DNA from: Urophycis tenuis
Taxonomy: Eukaryota > Chordata > Actinopteri > Gadiformes > Phycidae
Direction of reading: 5' to 3'
NCBI GenBank assembly: GCA_036785325.1
Contig: JAXIVH010000007.1
Span: 6,292,729-6,356,728 of the forward strand
Length of the DNA stretch: 64,000 bases
A program made the position numbers and the translations under genes. The notes beneath the pieces are model-generated. The model ran no database searches and was not told the DNA's origin. It worked only from the letters and a program-made list of their open reading frames with translations. The stretch's first letter is position 1; every line of letters begins with the position of its first letter. Positions 20,079 through 57,418 of this stretch are shown in pieces.

Positions 20079-21200
20079 TCGGGACCCCGATCGGCTGGGC
20101 GGTGGGTCGGCGGGACGGACAGACAGACGGGCGGGTGGGCGGGCGGCTGGGTGTTGGAGGTGGAGGCACGTCGGGGGAAGTGGTGGGTATGGGTGGTGGG
20201 AGGTTGGGGTGGGTGTAGGGGACGTGGGGCTTTTTGGGGCAGTGTGGGTGCAGCAGGGGAAGGTGGAGGTTGCAGCGGTTGGGGGCCCGAATGTTTGACA
20301 GAATGGGTGGGGTTGAGGGAGGTGCACGGGTTGGGAGAACGCTTGGGTGGGTGGTTCACGTTGGGGGGCGGGACAAGAAGTAGATGAGTGCAGGCAGGAT
20401 GTAGAGCAGGGGAGGATGTTGGAAACAGGAAGGGTATAGGTGTCGCTTTTTAACTGAATTACATTGGAGAGCGCTGAGTAGATGCTACGGTGACCCGCAG
20501 GTGAATGTTAAAACAGCAAATGTAGCATGACCTGGGTCATGCTAACGCAGGAGTTAATATGAAGCAGGACGTATGTAGCATTTATTAGCTTAAAATAAGA
20601 CGTAGATTTCCAACACAGACCAGGCTTAACAGGAGAAAGCTATATTTTTTGTTGTTCCATTTAATCCTTTTACCTCTGCACAAGCAGTTCTTATGAGTTA
20701 GAAGATACCAGAAAATAAATATAATTACAATTTCAAATATTTTGTGACAAATATTTCAAAGCATCTATGAAATTTCACATTAAGCACTCCAAACCCTACA
20801 GTGCCCTGTTGAGGGAAATCGATAAGGAGACTGAAAATGTTAAGAAAAAAATTTAAACTTTATGGATGAAAATGATTATTTCCCTATTTCTGTTTCTAAG
20901 CACATACAGTATATATGAGCCAAACACGGGACATTCATTATTATTATAATATTACTTAGTAGTAAAATAAAATACTAGAATATAATTATTTCCTTTGTGC
21001 AATGTGGGCTTAAGTGCAATGAAAGAAGAGTATATGTTTTTTTGTTTACATTTTGTAAATTGTAAACTGAATTCCAGAATGTATCTTGCCTGTCTTTCAA
21101 ACTGGATTCGTCCCAATGTGTCTTGTGTCTTATATTACATATTGCCTGTTATGAAAATACACTTTTACCATGGATCTGGATCTTGGGATAAATAAATATT
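20079..21200 (+). other. Cerebellin 3' UTR region
   Basis: Sequence after the cerebellin stop codon. It begins with a G-rich segment (20085-20400: gggtgggcgggcggctggg-like runs) and becomes AT-rich. Candidate poly(A) signals AATAAA lie at 20714-20719 and 21191-21196; which is used cannot be told. Confidence 0.5.
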
Positions 21201-21422
21201 AAAAAATCAACATAGATGTTTAAACAGTCGCCTCTTGTCTTCTAATTTCAAAATGTATTTGTGAAAAAGAAATGATGTTTGGGAATGACTTTGATCAGGA
21301 ACAGAAAGATGTTTATGTTTTTCACCCATCATTGAGTTTCTTCATCTGGTTTTCGATTGTATCCATTTTCCTATTGTTCACCTTTTCCTTAGATGTTTTC
21401 CTAAATTGTACCATATTTCCTG

Positions 21423-22055
21423 GCCAGATTCTCCTCTCATGCACCATATTCTCCTCTCATGCACCATATTCTCCTCTCATGCACCATATTCTCCTCTCAT
21501 CTCACCATATTCTCCTCTCATGCACCATATTCTCCTCTCATGCACCAGATTCTCCTCTCATGCACCATATTCTCCTCTCATGCACCATATTCTCCTCTCA
21601 TCTCACCATATTCTCCTCTCATGCACCATATTCTCCTCTCATCCCACCATATTCTCCTCTCATGCACCATATTCTCCTCTCATCCCATATTCTCCTCTCA
21701 TCCCACCATATTCTCCTCTCATCCCACCATATTCTCCTCTCATCTCACCATATTCTCCTCTCATCCCACCATATTCTCCTCTCATCCCACCATATTCTCC
21801 TCTCATCTCACCATATTCTCCTCTCATCTCACCATATTCTCCTCTCATCCCACCACATTCTCCTCTCATCCCACCATATTCTCCTCTCATCTCACCATAT
21901 TCTCCTCTCATCTCACCATATTCTCCTCTCATGCACCATATTCTCCTCTCATCCCACCATATTCTCCTCTCATCCCACCATATTCTCCTCTCATCCCACC
22001 ATATTCTCCTCTCATCTCAGCAGATTCTTCTCTCATCCCACCAGATTCTCCACTG
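21423..22055. repeat. 20/21-bp minisatellite, about 30 copies
   Basis: Tandem copies of atattctcctctcatgcacc (20 bp) and a 21-bp variant in which gcacc is replaced by ctcacc or cccacc. Variants alternate in blocks, which suggests recent unequal exchange. Strong strand asymmetry (pyrimidine-rich on plus). Open frames through it are repeat readings. Confidence 0.97.
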
Positions 22056-22305
22056 ACTTTACCATATCGCTCCCCAGCAGCTGTTGGTAAATATAGCTTG
22101 GACCAGCGGGGTTTGGCATGGGCGGGTTGGGCCGGGCCAGGAGCAGAACAGAGAGGTGCGTTGGGCGCCGGAAGCTCCTGGTCCCGGGAACCAGACAGAT
22201 GGAGACGTTGGCCCGGGATCGGGCCGCACTCAGCAGGGGGCGAAACACACAGAGCTGGTGCGCCGTCACATCCCCTCATTTACACTTGTATGACCACAGC
22301 GGCCA

Positions 22306-22369
<64 letters not shown>

Positions 22370-22560
22370 ATATGTCTCTATGTCTCTCTCACACTCTCTC
22401 TCACTCTATCTCTTTCTGACTGTTAATTTGTCTGTCTCTCTATCTCTCTTGGTCTGTCTCTTTCTGTCTCTCGCTCTCTCACTCTCTGTCTCTCTTTCAA
22501 TTTAGTTAAATTTTAATTCAAAGGGTTTTATTGGCATGGAAAACTTGCATTCACATTGCC

Positions 22561-22612
<52 letters not shown>

Positions 22613-22646
22613 TGCACGCACGCACGGGCACACAGAAACACACACA

Positions 22647-22708
<62 letters not shown>

Positions 22709-23600
22709 ATACACGCACACACGCACACACGCGCACAAACACACGCACACGCGCGCCCACACACACACGTGTGTGTGTGTGGGCGCGCGTGTGCGTGTGT
22801 TTGTGCGTGTGTGCATGTATACTGTTTGTGTGTGTGTGTGTGATCTGCGGAGTCAAAAGTAAGTTCTGTTGACTACAGAGGAACTGCGATGAGAAAACAC
22901 ATAGCATGTAATCACAATTAAAATGGTGGTAAGCTTTCAAAATGCATCCAGTGGCAGGATACTGTGGCTGGGGTGGGTTCAAACCCAATGTCACCACTAT
23001 TTATAGGAACTCTTCAGCGGCATGCCCTCAGCCGTATCTGACCTTTTTTTTCAACAAAACACAGATTAACAAATTTGTATAAGACATAAGACATTTGTAT
23101 AGTACATATATAACAACATCTAGAGAGTATCTCATTGCGTCTACTCATTTGATAGGATGTGCATTATGTCTTGTTGATGATAGAAATTCAATGGGATATA
23201 GGTAAATAGTTGTGTTATGCCATAAACCACCATGAACCGCATGAAGCATAAACCAGCCTCATATTATAGCAGTCAAGGCCTACAGGGTCATGGTCACACA
23301 TCCTTTTAAATAAACAAAAAGCATCAGACATTATGTTTTTTATGTAGCCTATGTATGTATATATCATGATAATACATTAATATAAAAAACAATGTGCATA
23401 CGTATATTCGCAATACCACACATAATGTATTCATTCATTCACCTTTAGGTTTTACTGTTTTCATTGGAGAAAAAAAAACAGAACGGTGAATTAATTCGAA
23501 AGATATATTTCAGATTGAGCGATCTATAGTTTATTAATAACAACAAATCATCGATCGTTCATCGATCATCAGTAATTGATCTGCGCGCTCAATTGCTGAT
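22056..23600. other. Intergenic region upstream of chd8
   Basis: Contains a CT microsatellite at 22308-22366 with CT-rich sequence to 22500, the AC/GT inverted repeat at 22560-22850, a possible SINE relic near 22960-23030 (ggtgggttcaaaccc), then AT-rich unique sequence. No gene recognised. Confidence 0.65.
22560..22850. repeat. (AC)n microsatellite leading into a large inverted repeat with (GT)n
   Basis: AC repeats at 22564-22702 run into caaacagtatacacgcac and a GC-rich core, then switch at about 22769 to the reverse-complement sequence ending gcatgtatactgtttg followed by (GT)n. The right arm matches the left except for a few bases and an 8-bp insertion in the left arm. Confidence 0.9.
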
Positions 23601-23689
23601 ATTGAGGACCTCCGCCAAATGATCTAGGCCGCATTCATTGTTTTCTCAACCGAACTATGTCCATTGCATAAGTCCCGCCCAGCGACGTC

Positions 23690-23900
23690 CTTAATAATGT
23701 AACAGAAACCTTCTTTAACCAATCGGGTGGCCACATGTTGCCGGTTCGCGTAAACCTCGACCAATCGGCGCCGCGTGACATTCGAGGGGCAAGCTTTCTA
23801 CGCTTTCCGAGGCAAGAAGTTAGTTCCTGCTCTTCAGTGGCCGTTTCCTGTAATCGTACAGTGTTGTGAGACGGAGAAAGCCATGTGTGTCGATGCAAAG
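23690..23900 (+). promoter_or_regulatory. chd8: chd8 promoter and first non-coding exon
   Basis: Two CCAAT motifs (accaatcggg at about 23717 and accaatcggc at about 23760) precede a GC-richer segment. A plausible first non-coding exon ends at 23900 (gatgcaaag) with the donor gtaaat. No TATA box is evident, as expected for a housekeeping chromatin gene. The exact transcription start is not determinable from sequence. Confidence 0.5.
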
Positions 23901-24712
23901 GTAAATTTAGCGTCCCGAAAATATAAGAGAGAGAGTCGGGGCGGAGGATGGGACGGTGACTCGCAGGTATTTTTGACGTGGGTGAGACGCAGGCCGGCCC
24001 AAACAGCATCGCGGCCTAACCCTTGTCTCAACGTTGACGGGCGATGGTTATAGTGGCACGTTGCTTCGGTTTGGTCCGGTTTGTTGACGAGCCGAGGCAG
24101 TCCAGCAGTCACTCAATGGTCGGTAGTTGGATGACAGAGAAGAGAGCGGCGAACCCAACACCTCCCTTCTACCGCACATGTTTACAATTCCACGTTTTAT
24201 CGTCAAGTGTAATTGGCAACAGGGTTTTTTTGGGATCGCTAGCAGTGGGAGCTAATGCTAACTGAGGGGTTTGTGAGGAGACTGCGACCCGGCCAGACAG
24301 CATCCTTCCCCTCACTAGCATCCTCACCAGCACTGCTGCTTAACCGCTGCCCCCCATCCAATACCGCCGAAATATTCGATAGTTCTCTGAGCCGTGATGC
24401 TTTATTGATCCAGTTGTATTGGTTACTTGGGTCATAGATGGTGGATTTCAGTGACTTGGTAAACAAAAGGCAGGCATTTGTAAAACGAGTGCATGTGTGT
24501 GGGAATGGCTGTTGAAGTTGCGCGACTAGTTTTAGTGATTCGACTTTGTAAATGGGACTTTACAGGCATTACACGACAATACGTTGCTTTTCGACGTGTG
24601 CAACACTTCCCCAAATACGATTCAACGTATGAGTGTTAACGAAGCACGCGGATCTGGTTGGGGAGAACTAGATTGTGTGACCATCGTTGGTTCTGTTGTT
24701 TTTGTTACACAG

Positions 24713-24790
24713 GCATCCCGGTCCTTGGTATTGGAAGATACAAACTAACATCAAGTTACAGAAAGGGCTGAACAAGCCTGACACCGTTAG
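24713..24790 (+). other. chd8: chd8 5' UTR exon 2 (non-coding)
   Basis: Bounded by an acceptor (tttttgttacacag) and a donor (gtgagtac). The next acceptor, tgtttccag at 24888, opens the coding exon, whose 5' UTR part is 24889-25001. No ATG in this 78-nt exon is in frame with the protein. This is a splice-site prediction without transcript support. Confidence 0.55.
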
Positions 24791-25001
24791 GTGAGTACAT
24801 TTGAAGTCAAAACTGTTTACCGCCACTTATTATTGAACAAATGTTCATGTTTATTAATGTTGGGTCTCTTTCTGTCGCATGTTTCCAGTTCTTTGCATTA
24901 GTTCTGGGGGAAAACCAAAGGGGTTGGTCGAGTGAATATTCCCCCCCTCGACTAAGAGGGTCTGTTTGATCGTGCCCATCTCCCCTGGTGGAGAGGGCAC
25001 C

Positions 25002-50556
<25,555 letters not shown>

Positions 50557-51430
50557 CCAATCAACACTCGCCACACCACAGCCCTGCCCTTCCCCCTTGG
50601 ACTCTGCCGCCCTTTTCAACAACCAACAACAACAAAAATCATGTTACTATTGAGTCATTTCTTTTTTTTTATCATTAACTGTTTGAAATTATGGATGAAT
50701 GTGTTTTTCTTTTTTGTTTCTTGTTTTGTCAGGAAAGTAGCAGCATTGCACCCATTTGTTTTTTGTTTTTCTCCCACCCCATCAATCAACACTGTTAAGT
50801 CACACCCACCTCAGACAAACCACACTGAGCGAGCACTACTCTCAATACAAGCTCTCTCTCCCTCTCTCTGTCTCTCCCCCCCCCCCCCCACCCATTGCAT
50901 TCCTAGTCCCGACCCGTCAGGGACCACTCGCTGTGTAGAGAAACAAGTCCCACCCCCCCCCCCCCCCCCCCCCCCCACGCACCACACCGCACTCGATGGG
51001 GTGGGGGTGGGGGGGGGACACCCACGTACTGAGCAGTCTTCAGGCCCGCTGAAGACCACCGCAGAGCAACAGGCAACCCCCCCCTCCCCACCCCAGCAGT
51101 AGTCTCCCCCCCCCCCCCCCCCCCCCCCCCCCAGATCTGAACTCTTGGTGGCATCAACCTGTTGTGTCTGAGTCCTGGGACTGAAAGGGCTCCGTCGTGT
51201 TGATGTATATTTGTTTTTTTATTTCACTACCGGGGAGGGAAATGGGGGTGGGGGGGGGGGGGGACAAGAGGGGGTGTATTAGTTACTGATGCAGTGCAAG
51301 GAGGAGAATGTGGGCTGTATTGTACAACGTAGAGCTGGTCCGCTGTGTGCGAAAATGACCTGCTACAAGTAATTATTCTTGTTTTATGATTTGACTTATC
51401 TATGATATGAATAACAGCAATCTACAGTGA
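50557..51430 (+). other. chd8: chd8 3' UTR region
   Basis: Follows the chd8 stop. Contains T-rich stretches and long C or G homopolymers (50953-50974, 51107-51132, 51249-51263). No canonical AATAAA close to the stop; the 3' end cannot be placed. Confidence 0.45.
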
Positions 51431-52999
51431 AAACCGAGTGTCACCTAGTGTATTTTTGTTAGATTCGTTCTGAATGAAGCAGGAGCAATAAGGGAGCTTT
51501 TGTTTACTTGTCTGTGTCCTGACTACCCTTTGGTTCAAGTGACCTACTAAATTCCAGTGGGCCCATGCTGAGGTATAAACAAAACGCAACAGGTCTACTT
51601 GGGAACCCCCCCCCCCCATACACACACACACACACACCTTCAATGGTCTGTGAGCTACTACATATTACAGTAGTCATTGTTGGGAGGCCAGATGCAGATA
51701 AACGTGTTATTTATTGGCTCTCCGTAGTATTACAACAGAAAGGGAAATGCGAACGAACATGAACGTGTGAAGCGTTTCTCATGAACGAGTGGACCAAATT
51801 GAAACATCAATATTTGCCCCCTCTGCGTGACGAGTGACGCTATTTCCCGAAATAAAGGAAACCGGAAGCAGTGTTTTTTTAAAGCCGATATTTCCTTCAG
51901 CTGATGAATGTGTTCACGGGTCCTCCAGTAAGTGGATGGATGTAGTGCCCAGGCACTCCGACGATGGAGGTAAGACGGCCGACACGTCAATGGGAAGTTA
52001 TTGTACCTGCAGAGACTGCGTCCAGTGTGTCTCCTCAAAGGCTCAGTTTAGTGGAGCCTTCCTCTCCAGTTTGATGTGCAACTTTAAAACTCGCCAGAGT
52101 TGCCCAAAAGAGGGTAAAATCAGAGATCCCCGTACGATGGTGGGACGCAATAAATATAATAATCCGGATGGTCTCTGACGTAGTTGGAGTTGATGAAAAA
52201 AGGTCTGTTTTTACAGAATGAGTGGACAAATGTCGCACCTTTGTTGTTACGTTTGCAGGTAGAGCTGGGTAGAAATTGATAAAATACCGATAAATAATAA
52301 CTTTAAAACAGCTCCCCCCACATTAACCTATTCCAAAACTGGAATCGCCAAACAATAGTGGTCACATTGTTAAAACGGATATCCATTTACAATCATCGAT
52401 TTACTTACACCGGACGTTATATCTGAAATCTCTAATCTCTAACAAAATAATAACGAAGAGTGGAGATTGTATCGTGTTTTTACGTGTGTTTTATTTTGAC
52501 AAAAGTCAAACAATAGGTCGAGGTCAGATGATCAGAGCCATATCGCCAATTGATTATTTCTGCCTGAGCGTTAGTTCGCCTGTTGCGATTTCGTCCATCG
52601 ATTGTTTCCGTCTTTAGGGTTAGCTCGTTGTGTTGCATGCGGAGCCGACGGGGCCACCAGGCGACATACATGGCTGCTGTCACTTGGTGTAAACTTGGTA
52701 TTCCAAGTGAGCTACGCAACAGTATTACAATACAATTACAGTATTGTTAACGCCGGACGCCTGGTTTAGGCTGGCGCAAAAATCAACACTTGATAGTGAG
52801 TGTTCTAGGGGCGAAAACCGGCAGGTTTTTCTGGCTAGCCCTTTTAGCTAGTTAGCTGCTAGATTTTTTTCTGGTGGCTGGGCTATCTTTATGTATTGTA
52901 GGTCATCGTCGTCCTCGGCGGATCGGATAAACGTGTTTGTATTTTAATGCATGTAGCAGCCTGTCGACTTTTCTGCGTTGATTTTTTAACGTCTTAAGT
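51431..52999 (+). promoter_or_regulatory. chd8-tox4 intergenic region and tox4 promoter/5' UTR
   Basis: An ETS-like ccggaag at about 51862 and a possible non-coding exon donor (gacgatggag|gtaaga at about 51969) suggest a start near 51.85-51.95 kb. An acceptor-like ttttaacgtcttaag directly precedes the tox4 ATG. Alternatively transcription begins nearer 52.7-52.9 kb and the ATG exon is the first. Sequence alone does not decide. Otherwise unique AT-rich DNA. Confidence 0.4.
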
Positions 53000-55900
53000 A
53001 TGGATCTGAATTTTTACTCTGATCTGTCGGGTAGCTGTGGTCAGAATGTCGACACGGAGTTCTTAGACACACAGGCATATGGGGAATACTCCGAGAATAA
53101 GGTAATATTAGCTGTTACAGAGAAACAATGATTTGTAATATACAGCAATTATACGGATGCTCTTAACCACCTGTCCCCCGTACTTAGTTTCCAGGCGGCA
53201 GTGACAATTACCTGACCATCACTGGAGCAGTAAACCCCTTTCTGTCTGCAGAGGTGAGAGACATTCTGCTGCACCTTGATGTATTTATACACCGTCCAAG
53301 CAATGATACGAACGAAAACGAAATACGAAATGAATTAACGTCATATTTAACGACAGCTGCTCACCGTGCCATTCATCATTCATGTGTCTTCTACCCATCC
53401 AGCAGACATTTCATACCCCGAGCCTAGGCGATGAAGTGTTCGAGATCCCTCCGATCTCCCTGGACCCGGATTCAGCCCTCAATGTCGGTGACGTAGTGTC
53501 CCATTTTGGGGAGCTTTCGGATGGCTCGGACGGGGTGGTGGGCCAGGTGGGCTCCAGAAACCTCGTCAGCAACCTGGTCGTCGGCGCCAACGACCCATCG
53601 TTCGCCTCCACCTTCGTCAACAGCGGCTCCCAGGGCATCGAGCATCTGAACCTGGGGGTGATGAGCCAGAGCGGCGCTGGAGCGCTGCTTAGCTCTTCGG
53701 CACTGGTGAGAAACGACCTGCAAGTTGGTTTTAAAACTCAGTGTTTTTGAAGATTGGGTCTCTGTTGCTCATACATGCATACACTCGATAGATGCCCCCC
53801 CCCCCGCGCCTGTGTGACTTTGTCCAAAAGTAACGGTCTGTTTGGGACTGACCTTGACCACTCTTCTACAGGAACTGGGGAACTCGAACGGCTCCCACTT
53901 CAGCAGCTCCTCGCCCATGACCATCGACGTACAGCTCGGGGACATCGGCCACGGCCTCCTGGGCAGCGGGCAGCTGTCCACCATTAACCAGTCGGAGCTG
54001 GGGCTGGGCCTCAGCGCAGGCAACATCCTGCTGCAGACCAACTCCCCTGACCAGCCGATGTCCGCCACCGCGTCCCCCGCCGGCTCCCTGCAGGACGACG
54101 ACATCGATGACTTCCGGGTACGGTGATTAAACCTGCGCTGAACGTGCAGTGACTGGAATGGCTGGTGTGAATAGGGCCTGTTTTATGCCTGAGCCAAAAC
54201 CTTGCAGTGGCCACTTCCGGGCCACTCGACTGCGTGTGTTTTTGGTGCAGGCGGCCTGGCGGTGGCGTCCTTGGTGATCATTTTGTGTTTGTTTTCCTTC
54301 CCCCCCCCCCGCCGCCACTCTGGGCTCTGAAGAGCGTCCTGGTGGACTCTCCCATGTCCCTCTCCTCCTCCTCCGGCCCCTCCCACGTTACCCCCCGCCC
54401 CACCCTGCTGGCCGCGGCCCCCGTCCGGAGAGGGGGGGGCAAGCCGGCCACGCTGGCCTCGGTGACGGCTCTGACGGCGGCGGCGGCGGCGGCCGGCAAG
54501 AAGGTCCGTAAGAAGAAGGACCCCAACGAGCCCCAGAAGCCTGTGTCGGCGTACGCGCTCTTCTTCAGGGACACGCAGGCCGCCATCAAGGGCCAGAACC
54601 CCAACGCCTCGTTCGGGGAGGTGTCCAAGATCGTGGCCTCCATGTGGGACAGCCTAGCTGAGGAGCAGAAACAGGTACTGGAGACCCAGGGGGACTAGCC
54701 TCTTCAATGGCATGGCGAATGAGTGATATTTATCAACAACAAAGCAATACAGAATTCTTGCTCGTTGATGACTGAATACATAATATGAAGGCTGGGATAA
54801 ATTATGACTGTAATGAATTTTTTATAAAACAAATTAAATTCTTACTTTTTCCTGCCAGGTGTATAAAAGAAAAACAGAAATGGCTAAGAAGGAGTATCTC
54901 CATGCATTGGCAGCATACAGAGCCAACCAGATGTCCCAGGTAGCAACATTTTCTCTGCTCCTTCGTTCATTTGTCTTCTGTGTGTAGTGGCCTGTTTTTC
55001 AAATTCACATGCTCTTACCCAGCCTTCCAGCGAGGTGATGGAGTCCAGCCCCTCCCCCCCTCCCCCTGCTCCCCCTCCCGCTCCCCCCGTGGTTGCCATG
55101 GCGCCGGCCGCCCGCCTGGCCCCCAGCGGGCCCCTGGAGGAGAACACCATCACCAACATTTGCGCCTCCAACATCATCCTGGATGTGCCCGAGGTAACCA
55201 CGCGCTCGCGCACCGGCGCCAACAAGCCGCAGACGCTGGGCGCTGTCACCATGGCGACCGCCTCCCAGGCGCCCCCCGGCGTCACCAAGATCATCATCTC
55301 CCGGCAGATGCTGCAGGCGGGCGGCCAGGTGGTGACCGTGCTGCCCAGCGGCGTGCGTACGCTGCAGCCCGTGGCCACGTACAGCGCCGCCGCCCGCCTG
55401 CCGCCTCCGCTGCAGCAGATGCAGCACGCCCCACCCCCGCCCCGCCTCCAGCAGATGGCGCCCGCCCCGCCCCCGCTGCAGATGGCGTCCAAGCCCCGCG
55501 AGGGGGGCGTGGCCTCCGCCATGTCTGCCGCCGGTGCCGCCGTGCCCCCGCCCCCGCTGCAGATCAAGATCGTCCCCGCGTCCGCGCAGGGCGGCAAGGG
55601 CGGGCCCGTCATCGTCACCACGGCGTCGGCGACCGTCGTGGCGGCCGGCGCGCTGTCCACGGCAGCCGGCGGCACCAGCCTGGCGCTGCAGGTGGTTAAC
55701 TCCGCCCACGTGGATGGCAGCCCAGACGAGGAGGTGGTGGCCGAGGTGTTCTCGTCAGAGGAGGTGAGCGGACGCACCTGGCCTCCATCCGACTGTTTCA
55801 CCGGGGAGGTGTTTGTGTTTCTCCTCGGTGGGAGTTTGGTTTCGGCAGTAATAGAACTCGACACATAATCGCTTATGTTCACACATATTGACCTGAATGG

Positions 55901-57418
55901 ATAAAGGCGGTTTCTTGATCATCTTCAAATGTAATTGTTTCACTTACTTTAGTGGCTTTAGGTAAGTGATTTTAAACAGTTCAGCCTAATTTACAGTCGC
56001 CCTGTAGCCTGGGAATTCCCATGCTGCTTTGCGCGCGATTTCATTCTCACTGCAAAAACAGCCTGGAAACCACCGCCCTTATTTTCCCCTGAGTTAGGGA
56101 ACCAATCACAGAACGGGGGGCAGCAAGATGATGAAGACTTCTATGCGTGATACCGAAGCTTGTAGCGTGTTAATCCAACATGGCAGCGGACACAACGTTA
56201 CCGTTCGATGCAGCCTTAGAAAGTGTATTAAGTAGCTTTTGTAGCAATTAATGTAATTTTAGTAGCTAATTTTTAGTAGCAATTGGCTATGAATCGCGCG
56301 CAAAGCAGCATGTGAAGAACCAGACGCCATTTGATAGACATTCGTAGCGCCCAATAAACGGCTCTAGGCATTCGTAAACCACGCCTCAAATACGAGAAAA
56401 TGCACACCTAGTTCCCAGACCACCATCTCATCGAGATGTGGACGCGTCAGCCAGGCTAGTCGCCCTGTGTAAATGTGCAGAAAATGGCCCCCATGCACGC
56501 ATCATCTGGCGATCATCTCCGTGTCAACAGCTTTTAAAGCTTCACACGGAGACTGCGTGAACTGCAAACCCTCGCCGATGTCATGGCGACACGGCGACTG
56601 TAAATGCCATGACCGTACGCGGACACCGTCCACACACTACAGTCCGCGACTGTAAAAGCCCGCGTTACTGTGTGATCGCAATCTTATCTCAGTAGACAGT
56701 CGACTAGTAATGTCTAGGCTGCCACAGCTGACCCCCCCCCCCCCCCCCCCTCCCCCTCCCCTGTGTTCCCGTTGGTTTCCCCCCAGACTGACATGGAGGT
56801 GGGGGAGGCCCTGGACGGCCTGTCGGGCCACAGCGTGTGCGTCCGGGCCGGCTGCAACAACCCGGCGGTGGACAGCAGCGACTGGGACCACGAGTACTGC
56901 AGCAACGAGTGTGTGGCCGACCACTGCAGGTGTGTAGCCCCGCCGATGGAGGATGACTGTGTTTATCGGATGCGTGTTGTGTGTGTGTGTCGAGGTGCGG
57001 TTGTTGATTCAAGAGTTGTATTGAATTCACAGTCAAACTGTGGTACTCCTCCGCTGTTCCAATTCGTACACTTAAAAGTATACTCGAAGGAAATGAAACG
57101 CAACGTTGCTCTGGGGTCGGCTTCATCCACACGACCTTTGGCTTCCATCTCAGACGGTATGAGACGCCGCGCTGCTCGGGGGAATTAGGATGGTTGTGAG
57201 AGACGCCATCCGGTGTATGAGATGCAATCGGTGTTTGGACGCGGTGACCTACGACGAATGAGTGAAATGCATTTCGCCTACATGTCCAAACCTGTATGTA
57301 CACGCAGCGACACTGTAATGACACTTCTTTGGTCTGGCCTTCTCTCCCCGTCTGTCTCAGGGACATCTTCATGGCCTGGTGCTCCATCCGGAGCCACAAC
57401 ATGGGCACGGTGAAATAG
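53000..57418 (+). CDS. tox4: tox4-like HMG-box protein (9 coding exons, complete)
   Basis: TOX4 is a nuclear HMG-box protein that partners with PP1/PNUTS and the Restrictor/WDR82 machinery on chromatin (family knowledge). Exons: 53000-53101, 53188-53253, 53406-53705 (or from 53403), 53872-54117, 54333-54674, 54859-54939, 55023-55763, 56787-56929, 57361-57418; all in phase, 692 codons plus stop. FPGGSDNYLTITG and TFHTPSLGDEVFEIPPISLD are TOX4 signatures. The HMG box runs from about residue 301 (DPNEPQKPVSAYALFFRDTQ ... KKEYLHALAAYRANQ). The 741-nt exon 7 is Pro/Ala/Gln-rich. The C-terminus has AGCNNPAVDSSDWDHEYCSN, a conserved TOX4 Cys-rich tail, then MAWCSIRSHNMGTVK. Human TOX4 is 621 residues. 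The first exon adds 34 residues (MDLNFYSDLSGSCGQ) that resemble the N-termini of TOX paralogues. Confidence 0.95.
53397..53405 (+). other. tox4: NAGNAG tandem splice acceptor of tox4 exon 3
   Basis: The acceptor reads ccagcag, so splicing after 53402 or after 53405 is possible. The longer form adds a single Gln before TFHTPSLGD; both keep the frame. Human TOX4 has no Gln here, which favours the distal site as the main one. Confidence 0.75.
55996..56467. mobile_element. MITE-like DNA transposon with 9-bp target duplication in tox4 intron 7
   Basis: Element 56005-56458 begins TAGCCTGG and ends CCAGGCTA, flanked by gtcgccctg on both sides (55996-56004 and 56459-56467). Inside, a perfect 20-bp inverted pair (56020-56039 and 56293-56312, catgctgctttgcgcgcgat and its complement) gives a second fold-back. 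No coding capacity. A 9-bp duplication fits Mutator-like elements best, but the family is not certain. Confidence 0.82.
56732..56750. repeat. Poly-C tract upstream of the tox4 exon 8 acceptor
   Basis: A run of about 18 C, then CT-rich sequence up to the acceptor at 56786; part of an extended polypyrimidine tract. Confidence 0.85.

Noticed and set aside
21272..22505. Long open frames of repeated HILLSSH / SPLIPPY
   Set aside because: Produced by the 20/21-bp minisatellite, open in several frames on both strands.
24966..25001. Upstream in-frame ATG giving a 12-residue N-terminal extension of chd8
   Set aside because: MADPIMDLF at 25002 matches the conserved CHD8 start and has a better initiation context (gcaccatgg).
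54884..55882. 332-codon minus-strand open frame
   Set aside because: Antisense shadow of the GC-rich tox4 exon 7; the plus strand carries conserved, spliced coding sequence.
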